From positions 27,329-67,123 of the forward strand of contig NZ_LN811356.1 in assembly GCF_001006805.1 (NCBI RefSeq): DNA of 39,795 bases, given 5' to 3'. Position 1 is the first letter of the stretch; the number at the start of each line of letters is the position of its first letter. The notes under the pieces are model-generated. The model was not told the origin of the DNA, ran no database searches, and saw only the letters and a program-made list of their open reading frames with translations. Below, one piece after another: positions 16,380 to 24,509 of the stretch. The translations under genes were made by a program, and so were the position numbers. Source of the stretch: Microvirga massiliensis. GTDB taxonomy: Bacteria > Pseudomonadota > Alphaproteobacteria > Rhizobiales > Beijerinckiaceae.

Positions 16380-16536
16380 GTCATTGCGAGCCGCGGGCGA
16401 GACGAACCATCCGTCGATGGGTAGATTGCTTCACTGCGTTCGCAATGACGAGGAGGGTGGGAGGGCCGGATGAACACTACAGGATGCGGAGTGACGCCTG
16501 AACCACACCCGTCATTGCGAACGCAGTGAAGCAATC
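16380..16536. repeat. Dispersed repeat with a perfect 26-bp inverted repeat
   Basis: The segment 16380-16449 starts GTCATTGCGAG and ends TTCGCAATGAC, itself palindromic at its ends. The 26 bases 16424-16449 recur as an exact reverse complement at 16511-16536, 61 bp away, so the RNA could fold into a long hairpin. The same motif family (GTCATTGCGAACGCAGTG, GATTGCTTCRCTGCG) appears again at 28586-28714. This looks like a REP/palindromic-unit-type dispersed repeat in intergenic DNA. Confidence 0.8.
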
Positions 16537-16637
16537 CAGACATGGGTCCACACCACTCCCGGATCGCTTCGATCCGCACGTGCTGACGGTAATCTACACG
16601 GCGAATATCCAAATAGATACGAGCAGCAAGCGCCGGC

Positions 16638-17387
16638 TCACTTCGCATCGTGAAAAATAATCCCGACCGTGTGGCGGTGGCCCGAGCGAACGCGGCTGAC
16701 GCCGTGCCGAAGGTTGACTCGATAGCTGCCCTTCGTACCCGTGACCGGACGGTTGTGGGCGGCGAAAGCCACGGCGTCTCCCTGCCTGAGTGGAACCACT
16801 TCGGCCCGGCTCTGCATGCGCGGCCGCTGCTCGGTCAGGACGAACTCGCCGCCCGTGAAATCGCGTCCGAGTTCCGACAGGACGATTGCAGCCTGCAAGG
16901 GGAAAGCCAGCTCGCCATAGAGATCCTGATGCAGGCAGTTGAAGTCGCCCGGACCATATTGCAGCAGGAGCGGCGTTGGTCGCACTTGTCCTGCCTCATG
17001 GCAGAGCGCCAGGAAGTCGGCATGTTGCTCGGGATAGCGCATGCCGACATTCATGCGCTCGTTCCATGCATTGGCGATCGGCGCCAGTTGCCGATACAGC
17101 GCCGTGCGCAAGCCGGCGAGAAGCTTGGGCAGAGGATATTTGAAATAGCGATATTCTCCCTTTCCGAAGCCATGGCGCGCCATGACAACATGGCTTCGGA
17201 AATGCTCCTCATGAGGATAGAGCGCTGCGATCTCCTCGCATTCGTCCGGCCTCAGCAGCGTCTCCAGAACGGCACAGCCCTGGCTGTCGAGCTCGCTCGA
17301 GAGAGCCTCCCAATCGTAGCGGCCGACCCGTTCCTCGGCGGATCGGGAGTGGGATCCGGATGGCGCTACCGCTGCCTGGATGCTCAT
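16638..17387 (-). CDS. 2OG-Fe(II) oxygenase, PF09859 type (alkylated-DNA repair)
   Basis: 249 residues. It closely fits the Oxygenase-NA (PF09859) family, described as oxidative demethylases acting on damaged nucleic acid. The iron ligands appear in CLHQDLYGEL (His153, Asp155), with the distal His probably in VNLRHGVSRV (His228); SGHRHTVGIIFHDA closes the fold. Other conserved strings are FRSHVVMARHGFGKGEYRYF and TGGEFVLTEQRPRMQSRAE. ATG 17387 overlaps the ada stop as ATGA, so it is translated together with ada. In E. coli the same slot is held by alkB, a different oxygenase family with a related task. The long upstream extension of the frame runs antiparallel inside ada and is not real. Confidence 0.88.
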   Translation of the reverse strand: MSIQAAVAPSGSHSRSAEERVGRYDWEALSSELDSQGCAVLETLLRPDECEEIAALYPHEEHFRSHVVMARHGFGKGEYRYFKYPLPKLLAGLRTALYRQLAPIANAWNERMNVGMRYPEQHADFLALCHEAGQVRPTPLLLQYGPGDFNCLHQDLYGELAFPLQAAIVLSELGRDFTGGEFVLTEQRPRMQSRAEVVPLRQGDAVAFAAHNRPVTGTKGSYRVNLRHGVSRVRSGHRHTVGIIFHDAK

Positions 17388-18466
17388 GCCCGCGATTCCT
17401 TCTCGAGAAGAGCACGCTTGCGCTCGACGCCCCAGCGATACCCGGAGAGCGCGCCATCGTTTCGCACGACACGGTGGCAGGGAATGGCCACGGCGATCCG
17501 GTTGGCTCCGCAAGCCTGAGCGACGGCCCGCACGGATTTCGGAGCGCCGATGCGGCGGGCGAGCTCGGTGTAGCTCACCGTTTCCCCAGCCGGGATTTCG
17601 CAGAGCGCCTGCCAGACCCGCTGCTGAAACGCCGTTCCGCGCACGTCGAGCGGGAGATCGAAGCCAAGTGCCGGCGCCTCGACGAACCCGACGACCTTGG
17701 CGACGAGTTCCTCGAACGCGGAATCGCCCCCGATGAGATTGGCGTTGGGGAAGCGGTCCTGGAGGTCTCGTGCGAGCGCGTCGGGATCGTCGCCCAGAAG
17801 AATGGCGCAGACACCCTTGGCGCTGCAGGCCACGAGGATGGAGCCGAGCGAGCATTCGGCGATCGCGAATTTGATCTCGGAATCGGCGCCACCGTCGCGG
17901 AAAGCCCTGGGCGTCATCCCGAGCACTTCGTTGGATTTTGCATAGAACCGACTGCTGGAGTTGAAGCCGGCCTCGTAGATCGCCTCGGTCACGCTGTGAG
18001 TGCTCCTGGCGAGATGGTCGCGAACGCGCCGCGCACGATGCGCATCCGCATAACCTTTCGGGGTCAAGCCGGTGATCGACCGGAAGATTCGATGGAAGTG
18101 AAATGGGCTCATGCCCACCCGTCCGGCCAGTGTCTCAAGGGCCGGTGTTTCTTCGGTGGCCTCGATCATGCGGCAGGCTGCGGCGACGGCCGCCGTATGC
18201 TGCTCCGCGAGCGAGGCCTCATTGGGCCGGCAACGGTGGCAGGCCCTGAAGCCTGCCCTCTCGGCGTCCTCGCAAGTGGCATGGAAGACGACATTGTGGG
18301 GCTTCGCCAGGCGCGCCGGGCAGGATGGACGGCAATAGATGCCGGTCGTCCTCACGCCATACACGAAGGCTCCGTCGAATGCGGGATCGCGGGCGACGAC
18401 GGCCGCCCAGCGCGGGTCCTGCTCGACTGGCACCATCGTGGCTGGTATTTCGGTGACAAAGGTCAT
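17384..18466 (-). CDS. ada: Ada: bifunctional methyltransferase and adaptive-response regulator
   Basis: 360 residues with the full Ada domain order. The N-terminal zinc/methyl-acceptor domain has Cys45, Cys49 (TTGIYCRPSCPARL), Cys76 and Cys79 (CHRC). The AraC-type helix-turn-helix region is at about 95-185 (MSPFHFHRIFRSITGLTPKG, SRFYAKSNEVLGMTPRAFR). The C-terminal O6-methylguanine-DNA methyltransferase contains the active-site Cys330 in AVAIPCHRVVRNDGALSGYR. Ada removes methyl groups from DNA; methylation of the N-domain turns it into an activator of its own operon. ATG 18466 has AAGG about eight bases upstream; a GTG three codons earlier is also possible. It forms an ATGA-overlapping operon with the oxygenase gene. 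Confidence 0.93.
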   Translation of the reverse strand: MTFVTEIPATMVPVEQDPRWAAVVARDPAFDGAFVYGVRTTGIYCRPSCPARLAKPHNVVFHATCEDAERAGFRACHRCRPNEASLAEQHTAAVAAACRMIEATEETPALETLAGRVGMSPFHFHRIFRSITGLTPKGYADAHRARRVRDHLARSTHSVTEAIYEAGFNSSSRFYAKSNEVLGMTPRAFRDGGADSEIKFAIAECSLGSILVACSAKGVCAILLGDDPDALARDLQDRFPNANLIGGDSAFEELVAKVVGFVEAPALGFDLPLDVRGTAFQQRVWQALCEIPAGETVSYTELARRIGAPKSVRAVAQACGANRIAVAIPCHRVVRNDGALSGYRWGVERKRALLEKESRA

Positions 18467-18911
18467 CTCACTCACCTTCGGCTGATGTCAGCGCCATTGC
18501 TAGCGGGCCGGGCGAGCATGCGCACTCCGCCTCTTGCTCTCGAATCCTGAACCGGATGGCTCCTCGAATGTTTGCAGCCGGGTGCCTATAATGCCTTTCC
18601 AGGCACTGTCCCGGCCAGGGTTTTGTTCCTTGAGAGGCGAGTTCGTGCCGGAGTGTCTGTCGGGGGCCAGATTGCGCTGGAACCTTGGCCTTTCTCATCC
18701 CTCGGTTTTGGCTCCGACCCGGCTCCGCGAGTATCGATCTCTTCCAGAGAGAGGTGCAGAGCCCGCAACCCGGTCATCGGCCGATGTCTCACCAACTGTC
18801 ATCCAAGTGTCATGTGTCTGTCATAGAGCCGACGCCGAGGACGCATACCCCCGCTACCGCGAGCGCGGCCACGCTTTCGAAGGCCGTGCTCGGACAAATG
18901 GGAGATGACCC
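18467..18911. other. Divergent ada / pstS intergenic region
   Basis: 445 bp with no convincing gene. It must hold the leftward ada promoter and the rightward pst promoter. The only clear element is the Pho box at 18796-18824, about 90 bp before the pstS start. No E. coli-style Ada operator could be recognised. Confidence 0.6.
18796..18824 (+). promoter_or_regulatory. Pho box upstream of pstS (three PhoB repeats)
   Basis: Three 7-mers occur at exact 11-bp spacing: CTGTCAT (18796-18802), GTGTCAT (18807-18813) and CTGTCAT (18818-18824), each pair separated by four bases. This is the classic PhoB binding pattern (CTGTCAT-N4-CTGTCAT). It places the pst-phoU-phoB operon under PhoR/PhoB control, including autoregulation of phoB at the far end. 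The element is oriented toward pstS and would overlap or replace the -35 region. Confidence 0.93.
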
Positions 18912-19955
18912 GTGAGAATTCTGTCCTATGCTCTAGCTGCCGGTCTCGCTGCCGCGACGATGGCGTCACCTGCAGGCGCCGCCCAGATTACCGGTGCGGG
19001 CGCGACCTTTCCGTTCCCGGTCTACGCCAAGTGGGCCGAGGCGTACAAGAAGGATATCGGTACGAGCCTCAATTATCAGTCCATCGGCTCGGGCGGCGGC
19101 ATCCGCCAGATTCGTGCCAAGACGGTGGATTTCGGGGCCACCGATGCCCCGCTGAAAGGTGAGGACCTCAAGAAGAACGGCTACGTGCAGTTCCCGACGG
19201 TGATGGGCGGCGTGGTTCCCGTCGTCAATCTTGCGGGCGTCTCGAGCGGACAGCTGAAGCTCACCGGCGAGATCCTGGCCGATATCTTCAACGGCAAGAT
19301 CAGCAAGTGGAACGATCCGAAGATCGCTGGCATCAACTCCGGCGTGACGCTGCCCGACGCGACCATCACCCCGATGTATCGCTCCGACGGCTCCGGCACC
19401 ACGAATGTGTTCACGACCTACCTGTCGCAGGTGTCCGAGAGCTGGAAGAGCGGGCCCGGTGCGGGAACGGCAGTGGAATGGCCGGTCGGGCAGGGCGGCA
19501 AAGGCAATGAGGGCGTTGCCGCACTCGTGAAGCAGGTTCCGAACTCGATCGGCTATGTCGAATATGCTTACGCCAAGCAGATCAACATCCCGGTTGCCCA
19601 GCTCCAGAACAAGAACGGCAAGTTCGTGTCGCCGGACAGCAAGAGCTTCCAGGCCGCCGCTTCCGGCGCCGACTGGACTTCTGCTCCGGGTTTCGGCATC
19701 TCCCTGACGAACCAGCCGGGCGACGAGGCTTGGCCGATCACGGCTCCGACCTTCGTCCTGGTCTACGGGAACCCCGACAAGCCGGAGCAGGTTGCCGAGG
19801 TCCTCAAGTTCTTCGATTGGGCCTTCAAGAATGGCGACCAGATGGCGACCGAACTCGACTACGTTCCGCTGCCGGCCAACGTAAAGGATATGGTTCGCAA
19901 GACCTGGTCGCAGGAGATCAAGGGCGCGGACGGCAAGCCGCTGTTCAACATGTAA
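18912..19955 (+). CDS. pstS: Phosphate ABC transporter, periplasmic binding protein PstS
   Basis: 347 residues. The signal peptide (MRILSYALAAGLAAATMASP, cleaved near AGA) is followed by the PstS fold: ITGAGATFPFPVYAKWAEAY, SIGSGGGIRQIRAKTVDFGA with the Ser/Asp phosphate ligands, TPMYRSDGSGTTNVFTTYL and NSIGYVEYAYA. It captures inorganic phosphate in the periplasm and passes it to PstCAB. GTG 18912 has GGGAG seven bases upstream; the ATG just before it is out of frame. First gene of the operon, 34 bp before pstC. Confidence 0.96.
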   Translation: MRILSYALAAGLAAATMASPAGAAQITGAGATFPFPVYAKWAEAYKKDIGTSLNYQSIGSGGGIRQIRAKTVDFGATDAPLKGEDLKKNGYVQFPTVMGGVVPVVNLAGVSSGQLKLTGEILADIFNGKISKWNDPKIAGINSGVTLPDATITPMYRSDGSGTTNVFTTYLSQVSESWKSGPGAGTAVEWPVGQGGKGNEGVAALVKQVPNSIGYVEYAYAKQINIPVAQLQNKNGKFVSPDSKSFQAAASGADWTSAPGFGISLTNQPGDEAWPITAPTFVLVYGNPDKPEQVAEVLKFFDWAFKNGDQMATELDYVPLPANVKDMVRKTWSQEIKGADGKPLFNM

Positions 19956-19988
19956 TCCCGGCGACTGGCGTCATGAAAGGATCGGCGG

Positions 19989-20960
19989 ATGGCTGCTCTC
20001 GTCGAGAAATCTGATGTGACGAGAACGGCTTCTATCCGCCGATCTCCCGAGTTTCCGTCGGATCGGGTATTCAGGGCCGCGAGCTTCGCCTCCGCGATCC
20101 TGGTACTCCTGGTTCTCGTCGGGATCATCGGCGCGATGATCTATGGTGGCTGGCCCGCCTTTCGGGAATTCGGGCCAGGCTTCATTACGTCCTCGGTCTG
20201 GAACGTACAGAACGATGAATATGGAGCGTGGGTCGCGATCGTCGGCACGCTCACTTCGGCCCTGATCGCGCTCGTCATCGGCGTCCCGATCTCCCTCGGA
20301 ATTGCGATCTTCCTGACGCAGCTCGCGCCCGGCTGGATGAGGCGACCGGTCGCGACGACGATCGAGCTCCTCGCAGCAGTGCCGAGCATCATTTACGGCA
20401 TGTGGGGCCTCTTCGTCTTCGCTCCGCTTTTTGCCCGTTTCGTGCAGATCCCGGTCTCTTCGCTCGTGGAGGGAATCCCGATCCTCGGCACGATCTTCTA
20501 TGCGCGGGTTCCATCCGGAGTCGGCATTCTCACGGCCGGCATCATTCTCGCGATCATGATCATCCCGTTCATCGCCTCTGTGGCACGGGACATCCTCGAG
20601 CAGATCCCCACGGTATTGCGGGAGAGCGCTTACGGAATCGGCTGCACGACCTGGGAGGTGGTGCGTCACGTCCTCATGCCGCAGGCCGGCGTCAGCATCA
20701 TCGGCGCCATCATGCTGGGCCTTGGCCGCGCCCTCGGTGAAACCATGGCGGTCACCTTCGTGATCGGGAATGCCAACCGTCTCTCCCTCTCGATCTTCGA
20801 TCCGGGCTCGACGATCGCCTCGCGAATCGCGAACGAGTTCAACGAAGCCATCGGCTTGCAGCTGAATGCGCTGGCGGCACTCGGCTGCATTCTGTTCATC
20901 GTGACCTTCGCGGTGCTCGTTGTCGCGCGGCTGCTGGTCGCTCGCGTACAGCGGATTTGA
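19989..20960 (+). CDS. pstC: Phosphate ABC transporter permease PstC
   Basis: 323 residues, six membrane helices. The first is about residues 36-57, and the binding-protein-dependent permease signature lies near the C-terminus (GCTTWEVVRHVLMPQAGVSI, then GLGRALGETMAVTFVIGNAN). PstC pairs with PstA to form the inner-membrane phosphate channel. ATG 19989 follows AAAGGATCGGCGG. Conserved PstC features include AVPSIIYGMWGLFVFAPLF and FIASVARDILEQIPTVLRES. Between pstS and pstA in the usual order. Confidence 0.95.
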   Translation: MAALVEKSDVTRTASIRRSPEFPSDRVFRAASFASAILVLLVLVGIIGAMIYGGWPAFREFGPGFITSSVWNVQNDEYGAWVAIVGTLTSALIALVIGVPISLGIAIFLTQLAPGWMRRPVATTIELLAAVPSIIYGMWGLFVFAPLFARFVQIPVSSLVEGIPILGTIFYARVPSGVGILTAGIILAIMIIPFIASVARDILEQIPTVLRESAYGIGCTTWEVVRHVLMPQAGVSIIGAIMLGLGRALGETMAVTFVIGNANRLSLSIFDPGSTIASRIANEFNEAIGLQLNALAALGCILFIVTFAVLVVARLLVARVQRI

Positions 20961-20972
20961 ACGGAGACGACC

Positions 20973-21863
20973 ATGGACGCCTACGCTCGCGCCACGATGT
21001 CGGAAGGAGCCCGCTGGGGCCGCGTCCGCCGCAGCCGTCAGCTGCGCGATCGCGCCATGAAGGCGATCTGCGCGCTGTTCACGGCGCTCGGTGCATTCGT
21101 GCTCGGCTGGATTCTCTTGATGCTGATCGTCAAGGGCTTCAACGGCCTGTCGCCAGCCGTCTTCACCGAGGTCACGCCGGGTCCGGGAACCGAAGGTGGA
21201 GGCATCGCGAACGCCATCGTGGGTAGCCTCATTCTCACGTTCCTGGGGATCATCGTGGCAACTCCGATCGGTGTTCTCGCAGGTACCTATCTCGCCGAGT
21301 TCGGAAGGACATCGCTGCTCGCGCAGGTGATCCGCTTCGTGAACGATGTCCTCCTGTCGGCTCCGTCGATCCTGATTGGCCTTTTCGTCTATGCCGTGAT
21401 GGTGCAGCCCCTCGGTAGCTATTCCGGCTGGGCGGGCGGCGCAGCGCTTGCGATCATCGCGATTCCGGTGATCGTGCGAACCACCGAAGACATGCTCAGT
21501 CTCGTGCCGGGCTCCCTTCGCGAGGCAGGGGCTGCACTCGGCGCGCCGATGTCCATGGTGATCACGAAGATCACATGGCGTGCCTCGCGGGCCGGCATCC
21601 TCACGGGGATTCTGCTCGCGACGGCGCGAATTTCGGGCGAGACCGCGCCGCTCCTCTTCACGGCGCTCAACAACAACTTCTGGTTCCGTGCCGATCTGAT
21701 GGGTGGCGTTTCGAACCTGCCGGTGATGATCTACCAGTTTGCCCTCTCGCCATATGAGAACTGGCGTGACCTCGCCTGGGCCGGAGCTCTCCTGATTACC
21801 CTGGCCATCCTCGTCCTGTCGATCGTGGCACGCCTCCTTTTCAAGCGGGAGCCGGGCCGGTGA
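20973..21863 (+). CDS. pstA: Phosphate ABC transporter permease PstA
   Basis: 296 residues with six membrane helices. It carries PstA landmarks: GTYLAEFGRTSLLAQVIRFV, DVLLSAPSILIGLFVYAVMV, IPVIVRTTEDMLSLVPGSLR, and the permease loop REAGAALGAPMSMVITKITW. It completes the membrane channel with PstC. ATG 20973 has GGAG six bases upstream. The TGA stop overlaps a possible GTG start for pstB. Confidence 0.95.
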   Translation: MDAYARATMSEGARWGRVRRSRQLRDRAMKAICALFTALGAFVLGWILLMLIVKGFNGLSPAVFTEVTPGPGTEGGGIANAIVGSLILTFLGIIVATPIGVLAGTYLAEFGRTSLLAQVIRFVNDVLLSAPSILIGLFVYAVMVQPLGSYSGWAGGAALAIIAIPVIVRTTEDMLSLVPGSLREAGAALGAPMSMVITKITWRASRAGILTGILLATARISGETAPLLFTALNNNFWFRADLMGGVSNLPVMIYQFALSPYENWRDLAWAGALLITLAILVLSIVARLLFKREPGR

Positions 21864-21952
21864 GTCCGTCACACAGTCCGGTAATCCCCTTTCGCTCCGT
21901 CCCGCAGCAGCCAGCCTCTGCCGTCACGAGCCATCTTCATGGATCTGGTCCA

Positions 21953-22768
21953 ATGAGTTCCTACACGACTTCTGCGGCCCGTAGCGTCGGAGTGGCGCCG
22001 GCCGACACGAGCGGCGAAATTCGCATCGCGGTGCGTAACCTGAACTTCTTCTACGGCAACGCACGTGCCCTGAAGGACGTCTCGCTCGATTTTCAAGACC
22101 GGCAGGTCACCGCGTTGATCGGGCCGTCGGGATGCGGAAAATCCACGCTCCTGCGAACCTTCAACCGGATCTACAGCCTCTATCCGGACCAGCGGGCCGA
22201 GGGAGAGATCATTCTCGACGGGCGAGATATCCTGTCGTCCACGATCGACGTGAACGAACTGCGCGCGCGGGTCGGCATGGTCTTCCAGAAGCCAACGCCC
22301 TTTCCGATGTCGATCTACGATAACATCGCGTTCGGCGTGCGGCTCTATGAAAAGCTCTCGCGAGCCGACGTCGACAACCGTGTCGAGGAAGCGCTCCGCA
22401 AGGCGGCTCTCTGGGACGAGGTGAAGGACAAGCTTCGGCAATCCGGCACGAGCCTGTCGGGTGGGCAGCAGCAGCGGCTATGCATCGCGCGCACGGTTGC
22501 GCAGCGCCCTGAGGTCATTCTCTTCGACGAGCCGACCTCCGCTCTCGATCCGATCTCGACTGGCAAGATCGAAGAGCTCATCGAACAGCTGCGGGCCGAC
22601 TTCACGATCGTCATCGTCACGCACAACATGCAGCAGGCGGCCCGCATCTCGCAATTCACGGCCTTCATGTATCTCGGCGAGCTCGTCGAGGCAGGATCGA
22701 CCTCGAAGATGTTCATGAACCCCGCCCAGAAGCGGACCCAGGACTATATCACCGGTCGCTTCGGCTGA
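21953..22768 (+). CDS. pstB: Phosphate ABC transporter ATP-binding protein PstB
   Basis: 271 residues from ATG 21953, the usual PstB length. It has Walker A GPSGCGKST, the Q-loop VGMVFQKPTPFPMSIYDNIA, signature SGTSLSGGQQQRLCIARTVA, Walker B VILFDEPTSALDP and H-loop IVTHNMQQAARIS. It hydrolyses ATP to drive phosphate uptake and also takes part in signalling to PhoR through PhoU. An in-frame GTG at 21860 overlaps the pstA stop (GTGA) and has GGGAG eight bases upstream, so a version 31 residues longer is quite possible. Confidence 0.95.
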   Translation: MSSYTTSAARSVGVAPADTSGEIRIAVRNLNFFYGNARALKDVSLDFQDRQVTALIGPSGCGKSTLLRTFNRIYSLYPDQRAEGEIILDGRDILSSTIDVNELRARVGMVFQKPTPFPMSIYDNIAFGVRLYEKLSRADVDNRVEEALRKAALWDEVKDKLRQSGTSLSGGQQQRLCIARTVAQRPEVILFDEPTSALDPISTGKIEELIEQLRADFTIVIVTHNMQQAARISQFTAFMYLGELVEAGSTSKMFMNPAQKRTQDYITGRFG

Positions 22769-22813
22769 TCCTGTGCTTTCGGTGCACGTCCGTCATATCG
22801 ACAGAGGAAAGCC

Positions 22814-23536
22814 ATGCCGGAACATATCGTGAGTTCCTATGACGCAGATCTCCAGAATCTGCGCCGCCGAATCGCGGAAATGGGCGGGATCGCGGAAAAG
22901 ATGGTGGCCGACGCCATACAGGCCCTCGTCAAGCGCGACGCCACGCTGGCGCAGAGCGTCATTGCAACCGATACGCAGCTCGACGTACTGCAACGGGAGG
23001 TGGAGGAAAAAGCGATCCTCACGATCGCCCGGCGCCAACCGCTCGCCGTCGATCTGCGCGAGACGATTTCGGCGATCCGGATTTCCGGCGATCTCGAGAG
23101 GATCGGCGACCTTGCCAAGAACATCGCGAAGCGCTCCATGGCAGTGTCCGCAGAGATTCAGCCGCAGATCGTGGTCGGTCTGCAACACATGTTCGACCTC
23201 GCAATCGGACAGCTCAAGGACGTGCTCGATGCCTATGCTCAGAAAGACGCCGAGCTTGCGCTTCGGGTCTGGGAGCGTGACGGCCAGATCGACGCGCTCC
23301 ACAGCTCGATCTTTCGAGCGCTGCTGACGTATATGATGGAGGATCCGCGCAACATCTCGTTCTGCGCGCATCTCCTCTTCTGCGCCAAGAATATCGAGCG
23401 CATCGGCGATCACACCACGAACATCGCCGAGACGGTCCATTATCTCGTCAGCGGGGAGACGCTGTCCCTGCAGCGCCCGAAGAGCGATGATTCGAATATC
23501 ACGGTCCTGGAAGATCGCTCTCGAGGGAGCCACTGA
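22814..23536 (+). CDS. phoU: Phosphate signalling/uptake regulator PhoU
   Basis: 240 residues, all-helical, with the PhoU repeat seen twice. DLQNLRRRIAEMGGIAEKMV leads to DLRETISAIRISGDLERIGD, and the second half has MMEDPRNISFCAHLLFCAKN followed by IERIGDHTTNIAETVHYLV. The E/DxxxD metal-binding motifs (DLERIGDLAKNIAKR and NIERIGDHTTNIAE) are intact. PhoU links Pst activity to PhoR, keeping the regulon off when phosphate is plentiful. ATG 22814 has GAGGAA six bases upstream. It lies in the standard position between pstB and phoB. Confidence 0.95.
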   Translation: MPEHIVSSYDADLQNLRRRIAEMGGIAEKMVADAIQALVKRDATLAQSVIATDTQLDVLQREVEEKAILTIARRQPLAVDLRETISAIRISGDLERIGDLAKNIAKRSMAVSAEIQPQIVVGLQHMFDLAIGQLKDVLDAYAQKDAELALRVWERDGQIDALHSSIFRALLTYMMEDPRNISFCAHLLFCAKNIERIGDHTTNIAETVHYLVSGETLSLQRPKSDDSNITVLEDRSRGSH

Positions 23537-23564
23537 ATCAGTCTGGACAGCGTAAAGGTTCATC

Positions 23565-24266
23565 ATGGGAACGCGTGTTCTGATTGTCGAGGACGAGGAG
23601 CCGTTGACGCTCCTGCTGCGATACAATCTGGAAGCCGAGGGATACGAGGTCGACAGCGTTGCACGCGGCGATGAAGCCGATCTCCGGCTGCGTGAGCAGG
23701 TACCCGATCTCGTGCTTCTCGACTGGATGCTGCCGGGCTTATCCGGAATCGAATTGTGCCGGCGGATTCGCGCGCGCCGCGAGACGGAACAGCTTCCGAT
23801 CATCATGCTGACCGCACGGGGCGAGGAGGGCGATCGCGTCCGCGGGCTCGCCACCGGCGCTGACGATTACATCGTGAAGCCGTTCTCGGTACCCGAGCTC
23901 CTGGCGCGCGTCAGATCGCTCCTGCGACGCGCGAAGCCGACCTTCATCGCACATCTCCTGACGGCGGGAGACATCGAGCTCGATCGCGAAACGCGGCGCG
24001 TGCGCCGGTCCGGCAAGGAGCTCCACCTCGGACCGACCGAGTTCAAACTGCTCGAATTCCTCATGCAGAGCCCCGGCCGGGTCTTCTCGCGCGAACAATT
24101 GCTCGATGGAGTCTGGGGGCACGACGTCTATATCGACGAGCGCACCGTCGATGTGCATGTCGGCCGCCTGCGCAAGGCAATCAACAACTCCCGGCAACTG
24201 GATCCGATCCGGACGGTGCGCGGCGCCGGCTATTCTTTCGACGAGACGTTCTCGCAGGACGATTGA
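23565..24266 (+). CDS. phoB: Phosphate regulon response regulator PhoB
   Basis: 233 residues. The receiver domain (1-120) has the acidic pocket VEDEE, phospho-acceptor Asp53 in LVLLDWMLPG, and Lys in DDYIVKPFS. The OmpR/PhoB winged helix (about 135-230) includes HLGPTEFKLLEFLMQSPGRV and ERTVDVHVGRLRKAINN. It binds Pho boxes such as the one at 18796-18824. ATG 23565 follows AAAGG. Last gene of the pst operon, 28 bp after phoU; its kinase gene phoR is upstream of the intervening block rather than next to it. Confidence 0.95.
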   Translation: MGTRVLIVEDEEPLTLLLRYNLEAEGYEVDSVARGDEADLRLREQVPDLVLLDWMLPGLSGIELCRRIRARRETEQLPIIMLTARGEEGDRVRGLATGADDYIVKPFSVPELLARVRSLLRRAKPTFIAHLLTAGDIELDRETRRVRRSGKELHLGPTEFKLLEFLMQSPGRVFSREQLLDGVWGHDVYIDERTVDVHVGRLRKAINNSRQLDPIRTVRGAGYSFDETFSQDD

Positions 24267-24509
24267 GAGATCGCGCGACGGCGCGGGCGGACGTTCGGAT
24301 AAGACCACAATTCTGCTGCCCGGCTTGCGGCTGTCATCGTCGCCTGCAGCACATGCGGAATCGACTTTCACGCGGTGAAAGACCGCGCGATCCGCATCCA
24401 CACCGCGCGCCGAAGCACGATCCTGTGACGTGGATCCGGCGCGCCGTTCGACCGTGTCGAGAGTTCGGGAAGAGAGCTGGCTCCGTCATCACGGAACCAG
24501 CTCCGGCCA

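Noticed and set aside
19971..21872. Long minus-strand frame opposite pstC and pstA
   Set aside because: Composition is almost entirely charged residues, no motif is visible, and the plus strand carries unmistakable PstC and PstA.
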